A stretch of 64,000 nucleotides of DNA from Planctomycetota bacterium (GTDB lineage Bacteria; Planctomycetota; UBA1135; UBA2386). Under the pieces are notes generated by a model that was not told the DNA's origin, searched no databases, and saw only the letters and a program-made list of their open reading frames with translations. The stretch is taken from positions 1 through 64,000 of the forward strand of contig JALORC010000004.1 of NCBI GenBank assembly GCA_025459175.1, in the 5' to 3' direction. The translations under genes were made by a program, and so were the position numbers. Each line of letters starts with the position of its first letter. The stretch's first letter is position 1. Shown here piece by piece: positions 1-8,045 of this stretch.

Positions 1-89
1 TCCTGCCCGTGTGCCCCGACGGCTTCGACTCGATCGGCACCCGTCCGAGCCCGCTTCAGACCCGCGCTCCGCCGCGGCATGATGCGGCG

Positions 90-1094
90 ATGCTGCAGTT
101 CTCGCAGGTGATCCAAGCCGTCGATTCCCACACCGCCGGCGAACCGACCCGCATCGTGACCGGTGGCCTGCCGCCGATCGCCGGCGCCACGATGGCCGAC
201 AAGCGGCGCGTTCTGCAGACGTCGCACGACCACCTGCGCCGCGCGCTGGTGCTCGAGCCGCGCGGCCACGACGCGATCGTGCTCGCCTACCTGCTGCCGC
301 CGTGCACGCCGGGTGCGCACCTCGGCGTGGTGTTCGCGAACGATGCCGGCTACCTCGGCATGTGCGGCCACGGCGCGATCGGTGTCGCGACCACCGCCGT
401 CGCGATGGGCATGGTGCCGGCGGTCGAACCGGTGACCGAACTGGTGCTCGACACGCCGGCCGGCGCGGTGACCTGCAAGGTCGCGGTCGAGGGCGGCAAG
501 GTGCGTTCGGTGACGATCACCAACGTGCCGTCGTTCCTGTTCCGGCAGCGCGTGATCGTGCCGGTGCACGGGTTCGGCAAGGTCGCGGCCGACATCGCCT
601 ACGGCGGCAACTGGTTCGCGTTCGTCGAGGCCGACCAGCTCGGCCTGATGGTCGAGAAGGCGCACCTGCCGGTGCTGATGCAGGCGGCGATGGCGGTGCG
701 TGAGGGGCTGGTGCGCGAAGGCGTGCGCGGTCGCCATCCCGATCACGACGCCGACGAGATCATCGACCACGTCAAGCTGTTCGCGCATCTCGACGGCGAC
801 GAGCCGGGCTCGCGCGCGCTGACCCTGTGCCCCGGTGCGGCCTACGACCGTTCGCCGTGCGGCACCGGTACCTCGGCCAAGCTCGCCGTGCTGCACGGCA
901 AGGGCGAACTCGAGGTGGGCCAGTGGTTCCGTTCGCAGAGCGTGCTGGCGACCGAGTTCCGCGCCCGCGTGGTGCGCGAGACCAAGGTCGGACCGTTCGC
1001 GGCGATCGTGCCGGAAGTGCAGGGCTCGGCGTGGATCACCGGTCTGCCGACGTTCGTCATCGATCCCGACGATCCGTGTCGGTTCGGCATCTGA
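90..1094 (+). CDS. Proline racemase / 4-hydroxyproline 2-epimerase family protein
   Basis: ORF from ATG at 90; MLQFSQVIQAVDSHTAGEPTRIVTGGLP N-terminus; both cysteine motifs present (MCGHGAIG and DRSPCGTGTSAKLA). Confidence 0.86.
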   Translation: MLQFSQVIQAVDSHTAGEPTRIVTGGLPPIAGATMADKRRVLQTSHDHLRRALVLEPRGHDAIVLAYLLPPCTPGAHLGVVFANDAGYLGMCGHGAIGVATTAVAMGMVPAVEPVTELVLDTPAGAVTCKVAVEGGKVRSVTITNVPSFLFRQRVIVPVHGFGKVAADIAYGGNWFAFVEADQLGLMVEKAHLPVLMQAAMAVREGLVREGVRGRHPDHDADEIIDHVKLFAHLDGDEPGSRALTLCPGAAYDRSPCGTGTSAKLAVLHGKGELEVGQWFRSQSVLATEFRARVVRETKVGPFAAIVPEVQGSAWITGLPTFVIDPDDPCRFGI

Positions 1095-1117
1095 GCGTCG
1101 GCTATCTTCGGAGCCCG

Positions 1118-1879
1118 ATGCGCGCACTGTCCTGCCTGCTGCTGTCGAGTCTCGTCGCCTGTGTCGGCTTCCACCCGCTCGAGCCGTCCTGGCGCCGCGG
1201 CCGCCCGGTCGAAGCCGCCGCGCAGCCGGCGGTGACGCCCTGGACGACGGTCGGCTACAGCGTCGAAGGGCGACCGCTGCGGGTGTCCCGCCACGGCAGC
1301 GGCCCGCGGCGCGTGCTGTGGGTCGGCGGCATCCATGGCGACGAGCGCGAGGGCAGCGTCGCGACCGCCGAGTTGCCGGCGGCGTTCGCGGCGGTGCCGG
1401 GAGCGACGGCGGCAGTGACGCTGATCATCCTCGAGGACGCCAATCCCGATGGCTCGGCGAATCGCACGCGCGGCAACGCGCGTGGCGTCGACCTGAACCG
1501 CAACTACCCGGCGTCGAACTTCCTCGCCGGCAAGAACTACGGCGATGCACCGCTGGACCAGCCGGAGGCGCGAGTCCTGCACGACCTGATCCTGGCCGAA
1601 CGGCCGGACCTGGTGATCGTCGCGCATGCGTGGCGCGGCGACTACTTCATCAACTTCGACGGGCCCGCCGGTCCGATGGCCGAGCTGTTCGCGCAGCGCT
1701 CGAACTTCCCGGTCAAGGCCTCGGACAAATTCGCACCGACGCCCGGCTCGCTGGGTTCGTGGGTCGGGCGCACGCTGGGGTTGCCGATCCTGACGCTCGA
1801 ATACCTGCGTGGCACCGATCCGGAGATCGGTTGGGCGAACACCCGCGCGGCGATCCTCGCCGTGATCCTCGGGCGGTAG
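1118..1879 (+). CDS. Secreted/lipoprotein M14-family zinc carboxypeptidase (MpaA-like murein peptide amidase)
   Basis: In-frame ATG at 1118; LLLSSLVAC lipobox-like signal; zinc motif GGIHGDEREG; NPDGSANRTRGNARGVDLNRNYP; terminal TLEYLRG. Confidence 0.8.
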   Translation: MRALSCLLLSSLVACVGFHPLEPSWRRGRPVEAAAQPAVTPWTTVGYSVEGRPLRVSRHGSGPRRVLWVGGIHGDEREGSVATAELPAAFAAVPGATAAVTLIILEDANPDGSANRTRGNARGVDLNRNYPASNFLAGKNYGDAPLDQPEARVLHDLILAERPDLVIVAHAWRGDYFINFDGPAGPMAELFAQRSNFPVKASDKFAPTPGSLGSWVGRTLGLPILTLEYLRGTDPEIGWANTRAAILAVILGR

Positions 1880-1882
1880 GCC

Positions 1883-2890
1883 ATGCGGTGGCTCGCGTCG
1901 CGGCTGGTGTGGTCGCTGCTGATGATGCTGGCGATCACGTTCCTGACGTTCGTCGTCGTCGACAGCGCACCGATCGATCGTGCCGAGCTCGAGGTCGAGC
2001 GGGTCGCCGCCGAACGAGGCCTCGACGCGACCGAACGCGACGAGATGCTGCTGAAGCTGCGGATCCGCTACGGCCTCGTCGATGCGGAGTCCCGAGCCGC
2101 GGTGCCGCTGCTGCAGCGATATGGCGACTGGCTGTGCAGCGCGGCGATGTTGCGTCTGGGCGGGGTCGGTGACGACCATGCGGCGCTGTGGCTGCGGCTG
2201 CGGCAGGCGTTGCCGGTGACGTTGTGGATCGGCGGCCTCGCGTTGGCGCTGGCGATGGCGGGCGGCATCGTGCTCGGTACATGGGCCGGGTTGCGACCCG
2301 GTTCGCTGCGTGACCGCGTGCTGTCGAACGCGCTGCTCGTGCTGGCCGGCGTGCCCGAGTTCCTGCTGGCGACGCTGCTGGTGCTGGTGTTCTGCGTCGC
2401 GTTGCCGTGGTTGCCGATCAGCGGCCTGCACTCGCCGGGTGCCGAACGCTGGGGCATGGGCACGCAGTTGCTGGATCTCGCCCGGCACCTGCTGTTGCCG
2501 GTGCTGGTGACGGCAGTGGGGCCGCTGATGTGCGTGGCGCGATTCGTGCGCGATGCGGTCGCGCGGGCCGACCGCGCCGCGTTCACCGTCAACCTGCGGG
2601 CGCTGGGCCTGGACCCGGGGGAAGTGCGCGGGCGATTGCTCCGGCACGGTTGTGTGCCGGTCGCCACCCTCACCGGCGACCTGTTGCCGATGCTGGTCGG
2701 CGGCTCGATCGTGGTCGAGAACGTGTTCGCTCTGGACGGGCTGGGCCACCTCGCGTTCCAGGCGATGATGGGCAAGGAGCTGCCGCTGGTGATGGCGCTG
2801 CTGGTGCTCGGTGCGGCGGTGACCCTGGTCGGGCTGGTGTTGTCGGACTTGCTGCACCGGTGGCTCGATCCCCGCGTGAGGTTGTCGTGA
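1883..2890 (+). CDS. ABC transporter permease, DppB/YejB type
   Basis: N-terminal TM (WSLLMMLAITFLTFVVVDSAP), binding-protein-dependent transport fold, GGSIVVENVFALDGLGHL motif. Confidence 0.86.
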   Translation: MRWLASRLVWSLLMMLAITFLTFVVVDSAPIDRAELEVERVAAERGLDATERDEMLLKLRIRYGLVDAESRAAVPLLQRYGDWLCSAAMLRLGGVGDDHAALWLRLRQALPVTLWIGGLALALAMAGGIVLGTWAGLRPGSLRDRVLSNALLVLAGVPEFLLATLLVLVFCVALPWLPISGLHSPGAERWGMGTQLLDLARHLLLPVLVTAVGPLMCVARFVRDAVARADRAAFTVNLRALGLDPGEVRGRLLRHGCVPVATLTGDLLPMLVGGSIVVENVFALDGLGHLAFQAMMGKELPLVMALLVLGAAVTLVGLVLSDLLHRWLDPRVRLS

Positions 2891-3912
2891 CCGGCGTGAT
2901 CCATGGGGTGTTGCCGCCGCCGCCGGCCCGCCCGCGGCGAGGGTCTCGGGCGTCGTGGTGGTTCGCGGCCCTGGTGCTGTTCGTCGGCCTGTTCGCGCCA
3001 TTGCTCGCCAACGACGTGCCCCTGGTGGCGCGCGTCGACGGCGGTTGGCACTTCCCCGCCTTCGCCGACCTCGTCGGGCCGCGCCCGATCGGGCCGGGCG
3101 ACCTGTCCTGGAAACAATGGTGGTCGCGACTGGCGCCGGACGGCGACGACTTCGCCTGGATGCCGCCTTGGCCGTACGGCCCCACCGAGGTCGACCCGTC
3201 GCGGTTCAGTCAGGGGCCTTGTCTGACGCACCCACTCGGCAGCGACGACACCGGACGCGATGTGCTGTCGAGGCTGCTGCACGGCGCCGCACCGGTGGTG
3301 CAGCTCGGCGTGCCGTCGGTCACGCTCGGCGCCTTGTTGGGCACGCTGTTGGGGGCCCTGGCCGGACTGCGCCGCGGTTGGGTCGAGGTGGCGGTGCTGC
3401 GCGCGATCGAGTTGTTCTACTGCTTCCCGACCTTGCTCTTCCTGATGTTCGTCGCCGCGTTCGTGGGCAGTTCGAGCCAGGGACTGGTGCTGGTGCTGGC
3501 GGCCCTGTTCTGGACCAGTTTCGCGCGCATCGTGCGCGGCGAACTGCTCAGCCTGCGCGAGCGCGAGTTCGTGCTGGTCGCTCGTGGCCTGGGGGTCGGC
3601 GAGTGGCGCATCGTGCGGCGGCATCTGCTGCCGCTGCTGTGGGGGCGCATCGGCATGGTGGCGGCCTTCTGCATGGCGGCGGCGGTGGTCGCCGAGTCGA
3701 CGCTGTCCTTCCTCGGCCTCGGGTCGGGCAGCGAGACCAGTTCTTGGGGCACCATGCTGAGGCAGGGTGCCGACCACGCGGTGCTCGGAGGCTGGCACCT
3801 GTGGTTGTTCCCTGCCGTCGCGATCACAGCCGTGATCCTCTGCTGTCACGGAATGGCCGAAGGCATGGGGGCCGCCGAGCGGTCGCGCGCGGCCGGAGAG
3901 CCGATTGCCTAG
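2887..3912 (+). CDS. ABC transporter permease, DppC/YejE type
   Basis: GTG start overlapping the previous stop (GTGA); HPLGSDDTGRDVLSRLLHGA; periplasmic insertion after TM1 as in YejE; STLSFLGLGSGSETSSWGTML. Confidence 0.86.
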   Translation: MTGVIHGVLPPPPARPRRGSRASWWFAALVLFVGLFAPLLANDVPLVARVDGGWHFPAFADLVGPRPIGPGDLSWKQWWSRLAPDGDDFAWMPPWPYGPTEVDPSRFSQGPCLTHPLGSDDTGRDVLSRLLHGAAPVVQLGVPSVTLGALLGTLLGALAGLRRGWVEVAVLRAIELFYCFPTLLFLMFVAAFVGSSSQGLVLVLAALFWTSFARIVRGELLSLREREFVLVARGLGVGEWRIVRRHLLPLLWGRIGMVAAFCMAAAVVAESTLSFLGLGSGSETSSWGTMLRQGADHAVLGGWHLWLFPAVAITAVILCCHGMAEGMGAAERSRAAGEPIA

Positions 3913-4029
3913 CTTCCGAGTCGCCGTTGGCACGGCGTTGTCGCGCTCGTCATGCGGCGTGCGCGCCCGGTCTCAGCACTGCGGCCCCTAGGGAAGAAGG
4001 CGCGTTTGCCTCAGTACTTCCCTGTGTTG

Positions 4030-4058
4030 ACTGCAGCAGAGGCTGCAGTAGTTTTCTT
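4030..4058 (+). terminator. Candidate intrinsic terminator or leader hairpin upstream of the PEP-CTERM gene
   Basis: ACTGCAG-cagagg-CTGCAGT (7-bp perfect stem, 6-nt loop) followed by AGTTTTCTT. Confidence 0.42.
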
Positions 4059-4076
4059 CGCAACAACCTCTCTGCA

Positions 4077-4100
4077 ACGGGACGCGGTCCCGTCCGTTGC
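4077..4100 (+). other. Leader hairpin just upstream of the PEP-CTERM start
   Basis: ACGGGAC-gcg-GTCCCGT perfect 7-bp stem; the flanks GCAAC (4074-4078) and GTTGC (4096-4100) can also pair. Confidence 0.35.
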
Positions 4101-4115
4101 GGCTGACACACACCC

Positions 4116-4370
4116 ATGATCGTCGCCACGCTGCTCGTTGCTGGTCTGAACTTCGCCAGTCCGTCCGCATCCACTCTGCCGCAGATCACCCCCCAGGGCG
4201 TGCCTGCCAAGCCCCCGGCGCCGGTCATCCCGACGGCCCCGATCCGCGGTTCCATGCCGGTCTCCGGCGGCACCCCTGAGCCCGCGTCGATGTTGCTGCT
4301 GGTCGGCGGTGCGCTCGGCTACGGCGCCCACCGGCTGCGTCGCGCTCGTTCGGAATCGTCCGCGAAGTGA
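4116..4370 (+). CDS. Small PEP-CTERM sorting domain protein (84 aa)
   Basis: N-terminal signal-like MIVATLLVAGLNFASPSAS, Pro-rich middle, C-terminal GGTPEPASMLLLVGGALGYGAHRLRRARSE (PEP motif + TM + basic tail); directly precedes an exosortase. Confidence 0.8.
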   Translation: MIVATLLVAGLNFASPSASTLPQITPQGVPAKPPAPVIPTAPIRGSMPVSGGTPEPASMLLLVGGALGYGAHRLRRARSESSAK

Positions 4371-5830
4371 CGGCAGGAGTCGGTCGCGCACTGGCCGCCA
4401 CCCTGGCGGCGGTCGCCTTGCTGTGGTCCTGCCGGGAAGCGCTCGCGAGCTACCTGCTGGATCAGCACTACCAGGAGCACTTCCTCTACCTCTGGGTGTT
4501 CCTGTGCCTGGCGCTGGCGAAGACGCTGCGCCCCCCGTTCCGGGCCGGTTTCGACCCGGGGCTCGGTCGGGATCGCCTCGGACTGGCGATCGTGGCCGCC
4601 GGCTGGCTGTCCTACGCGATCAGCCAAGCCGTTGGCTCGAGCGCCATCGAGCGCACCTCGCTGGTGATCGGCATCACCGGCGTCGGTGTGCTGGCCGTGC
4701 CCGGTTGGACGGTTCGCCGCTGCCTGCAGCACGGCGCCTTGATGTTGCTCTGCTTCGGTCTGCCCTACTCCGTCTACTTCCCGTTGACGGCGCGCATGCA
4801 GTGGGGAGTCGCTCAGTGCATCGCCCTGCCGGCGCGGTTCGGCTGGGTCGACTACATCGTCGACGGGCCGGTCGTGCAGTTCCCAGGCTACCAGCTGTCG
4901 ATCACCCCCGACTGCTCCGGGCTCGGACAGTTGCTCACCTTTCTCGGCATCGCCGCGCTCGGCATCCTCGGTGGGGTCGGCAGCTGGCGTCGCAGTGCCG
5001 TGCTCCTGGCGGCGGCGGTCCTGCTGGCGTGGGTCTCCAACGTGGCCCGGGTCGCGTTGTTCGTCGCGTTGATCGCGTGCGGGTGGACCGCTTCGGTCAA
5101 TGACCCGAACTGGCATGCGGCGCTCGGCTTCCTGGTGTTCCTGCCGTTCGTCACGCTGCTGATCGGCCTCGTCCTGCGGACCCATGTCGCGCTGCCGTCG
5201 CCGGCGCCGACTGCGGTCCCCGCGGGGCGCTGGCCGATCGCGATCCTGGTGTTGCCGGTGCTGGCCGCGCACCTCTACTACACCGGCCTCGCCGAGCCTG
5301 AGTTCCCCGCTCCCGACCACTTCGCCCGCATCGAGCAGCCGCCGGGTCACCACCTCGAACAGCGCGCACCCAGCGAAGCGGACGATCGCGTCAGCTACGG
5401 CACGCGTTGGCTGGTCAATGCGCGCTTCCGGGCCGCGGATGGCAGCAGCTTCGACCTGTTCCACTACGCGACCCGCTCCCGCAGCCACCTCAGTGTGCAC
5501 AAGATCGCCGCGTGTCTGGGCGTCGAGGACCGGCGGGTGCGCTACGAGCCGCCGGTCCGGATCGATGGGCGCAGCTGGTGGCCGATCGGTCTGGACCACG
5601 ACGACCCGTCGCGGGCAGCCCACGTCTACTTCGCGTTCGAGGTCGGCGGTCGCCGGCTCGATGACTCGCCCGCCACGCAGTTCGCCGTGTTCTGGCAGCG
5701 CCTGACCGGTGGCTCATGGGAGGTGCGGTTGACCCGGGTCATGTTGCCCGGGGCGCTACCGGCCACGCCGACGGAGCACGAACGCAGGGTGCTCGGTTGG
5801 CTCGCCGGACTGACCGACGCCGAGGGCTGA
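4367..5830 (+). CDS. Exosortase family protein with C-terminal soluble domain
   Basis: Multi-TM protein with exosortase triad: PDCSGL (Cys), SNVARVALFV (Arg), NWHAALGF (His). GTG start overlaps the previous stop (GTGA). Confidence 0.86.
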   Translation: MTAGVGRALAATLAAVALLWSCREALASYLLDQHYQEHFLYLWVFLCLALAKTLRPPFRAGFDPGLGRDRLGLAIVAAGWLSYAISQAVGSSAIERTSLVIGITGVGVLAVPGWTVRRCLQHGALMLLCFGLPYSVYFPLTARMQWGVAQCIALPARFGWVDYIVDGPVVQFPGYQLSITPDCSGLGQLLTFLGIAALGILGGVGSWRRSAVLLAAAVLLAWVSNVARVALFVALIACGWTASVNDPNWHAALGFLVFLPFVTLLIGLVLRTHVALPSPAPTAVPAGRWPIAILVLPVLAAHLYYTGLAEPEFPAPDHFARIEQPPGHHLEQRAPSEADDRVSYGTRWLVNARFRAADGSSFDLFHYATRSRSHLSVHKIAACLGVEDRRVRYEPPVRIDGRSWWPIGLDHDDPSRAAHVYFAFEVGGRRLDDSPATQFAVFWQRLTGGSWEVRLTRVMLPGALPATPTEHERRVLGWLAGLTDAEG

Positions 5831-6048
5831 AAGCGGCTCTGCGGCCGCGGTCCTTGCGTCGCAAGGAAAGCGCTGCCATCGGCTCGGCCGGCTCTCGGCG
5901 CCTCTGGTCATGCCTCCGACCCCGCTGGCGACTGTCATGACCAGCGCCGACCTGGCGCCGTGGTCGTCTCATTCCGAGCCGTCAGGGGCTTGCGGCATCG
6001 TGTTGCAACCCCGATAGTATCATCCACTTACCCACATCGGCGTCGCTG

Positions 6049-6942
6049 ATGTGCGGCCCCATTCTCGCGATGTCCCTCGGGAAGCCACTCACCGAAGCAG
6101 CTGCTCCGACCGCCTCCTGCGCGTCGGCTGCCGCCTCGTCGGGCAGTGCGCTGGTCGCGAGTTCTGCAGATCCTTCCTCGGAGCTGCCCAGGGTCCCGAT
6201 CGGCGATGTGATGGTGCACGCGATTCGCGAGGCCGAATGCGTCGACCACGTGATGAAGCAGCTGGCGGCGGGCCGCGGCGGTTGGATCGCGACCGTCAAC
6301 CTCGACCACCTCTGGCGACTGCGGCGCTGCCCGCAGTTTGCGGCGGCCTACCGGGAAGTGACCGTGGTCGTCGCCGATGGCACGCCGCTGGTTTGGGCCA
6401 GCAGGCTGCAGGGTGCACCGGTGCCAGAACGGGTGGCTGGCTCCGACCTGATCCACAGCCTGACCAAGGCGGCCGGTGCGCGCGGTAGGCGAGTGTTCCT
6501 GCTCGGCGGCAATCCCGGCACCGCCGACGCCGCCGCTGCGCGCCTGCAGGCAGCGTCCCCGGGGTTGGTGATCGCCGGCACGTGTTGTCCGGAACTCGGC
6601 TTCGAGAAGAGCCCGGCGCGCATGGCGGAGTTGCGCCAGCAGCTCGCCTCCGCGCGCCCCGACATCGTCTTCGTCGCCCTCGGAGCCCCCAAGCAGGAGC
6701 TGTTCATCCAGACGGCTCGTGACGTGCTGCCGCAGGCCTGGTGGATCGGTGTCGGCATCAGCTTCAGCTTCGTGGCCGGCGAGATCCAGCGGGCCCCGCG
6801 CTGGGTGCAGCGGCTCGGGCTCGAGTGGGTGCACCGGTTGTGCCAGGAGCCGCGACGGCTGTGGAGCCGCTACCTGTGGCATGGCCCGCCGTTCGCGGCG
6901 AGATTGTTCGCGCAGTCGCTCTGGCGCCGACTGCGATCCTGA
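6049..6942 (+). CDS. WecG/TagA/CpsF family glycosyltransferase
   Basis: TVNLDHLWRLRRCPQF, VADGTPLVWASRL, VFLLGGNPGTADAAAARL, VALGAPKQELFI, GVGISFSFVAGEIQRAPRWVQRLGLEW. Confidence 0.87.
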   Translation: MCGPILAMSLGKPLTEAAAPTASCASAAASSGSALVASSADPSSELPRVPIGDVMVHAIREAECVDHVMKQLAAGRGGWIATVNLDHLWRLRRCPQFAAAYREVTVVVADGTPLVWASRLQGAPVPERVAGSDLIHSLTKAAGARGRRVFLLGGNPGTADAAAARLQAASPGLVIAGTCCPELGFEKSPARMAELRQQLASARPDIVFVALGAPKQELFIQTARDVLPQAWWIGVGISFSFVAGEIQRAPRWVQRLGLEWVHRLCQEPRRLWSRYLWHGPPFAARLFAQSLWRRLRS

Positions 6943-7001
6943 AAGGTCATCCGATCGGATGCGGCCGGGGAGGTGCGCCCCGGTAGATTCCCGCCACGTG
7001 C

Positions 7002-7982
7002 ATGAAGCCGAGCGTCGTTCCCAGCGAAGTCCCAGCAGTTGCGGCCCCGGAAACCATGGGGAAGGTCGTGCTGATCTCGCCGTGCCGCAACGAGCAGGAC
7101 TACATGCGCAAGACGCTGGAGTCGGTGGTCGGCCAGACCCATCCGCCGGCGCTCTGGGTAGTGGTCGACGACGGGTCCACCGATGCGACGCCGGCGATCC
7201 TGGCCGAGTATTGCGCGCGCTATCCGTTCCTGCGGGTCGTGCGGCGTGAGGATCGCGGCAAGCGCAGCGTCGGCCCTGGTGTGATCGAGGCGTTCTACGC
7301 CGGCCTCGACACCGTCGACCTCGGCCAGTTCGAGTTCGTCTGCAAGTTCGACCTCGACCTCGAACTGCCGCGCACCTACTTCGAGCAGGTGATCGCGCGC
7401 ATGCGCGCCGAGCCGCGACTGGGCTCGTACAGCGGCAAGCCCTTCTACCGCGACGAGCACGGCCAGGAGCAGCCGGAGTGGTGCGACGACGAGATCGTGG
7501 TCGGCATGATCAAGTTCTACCGCGTCGATTGCTTCCGACAGATCGGCGGCTTCGTGCGGCAGGTGATGTGGGACGGCATCGACAGCCATCGCTGCCGCAT
7601 GCTCGGCTGGATCGCGCGCAGCACCGGCGACCCGGCGCTGCGGTTCGAGCACCTGCGGCCGATGGGTTCGAGTGACCAGAACGTGCTGCGCGGCCGCCGG
7701 CGCCACGGACTGGGGCAGTACTTCATGGGGACGTCGTTCGCCTATCTGGCGGCCAGCGTCCTGCGGCGGCTGTTCCAGCCGCCGTACGTGATCGGTGCGC
7801 TGGCGATGTTGCAGGGCTATCTCGGCGCCTGGTGGCGCGGCGAACCACGCTACGACGACCCGACCTTCCGCAGCTTCCTCCGCCGCTATCAGTGGGGTGC
7901 GATGTTCCGCGGCAAGCGCCGCACGATCGAACGGATCGAGCGTGAGATGGAGCCGGTCTGGGCGGCGCGCCATGAACGCTGA
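7002..7982 (+). CDS. Glycosyltransferase family 2 protein
   Basis: VVLISPCRNEQDYMRKTLESVVGQTHPPALWVVVDDGSTDATPAI nucleotide-sugar-binding signature. Confidence 0.87.
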   Translation: MKPSVVPSEVPAVAAPETMGKVVLISPCRNEQDYMRKTLESVVGQTHPPALWVVVDDGSTDATPAILAEYCARYPFLRVVRREDRGKRSVGPGVIEAFYAGLDTVDLGQFEFVCKFDLDLELPRTYFEQVIARMRAEPRLGSYSGKPFYRDEHGQEQPEWCDDEIVVGMIKFYRVDCFRQIGGFVRQVMWDGIDSHRCRMLGWIARSTGDPALRFEHLRPMGSSDQNVLRGRRRHGLGQYFMGTSFAYLAASVLRRLFQPPYVIGALAMLQGYLGAWWRGEPRYDDPTFRSFLRRYQWGAMFRGKRRTIERIEREMEPVWAARHER

Positions 7983-8045
7983 CCTGCCGTCGTCGCACGG
8001 CGTCGATCGAGCGGCAGTTCGCGACGGCGGTCGCCTGGAGCCGGC

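Noticed and set aside
842-3001. 719-aa minus-strand ORF
   Set aside because: Antisense to well-supported M14 and permease genes; Arg/Gln/His-rich composition typical of GC-rich shadow ORFs.
3925-3940. TGGCACGGCGTTGTC as a sigma-54 promoter upstream of the PEP-CTERM gene
   Set aside because: The -12 GC element is missing at the required spacing (TTGC not present), so it does not meet the consensus.
5852-5866. CCTTGCGTCGCAAGG palindrome downstream of the exosortase as terminator
   Set aside because: Perfect but short, minimal loop and no T-tract; insufficient to call.
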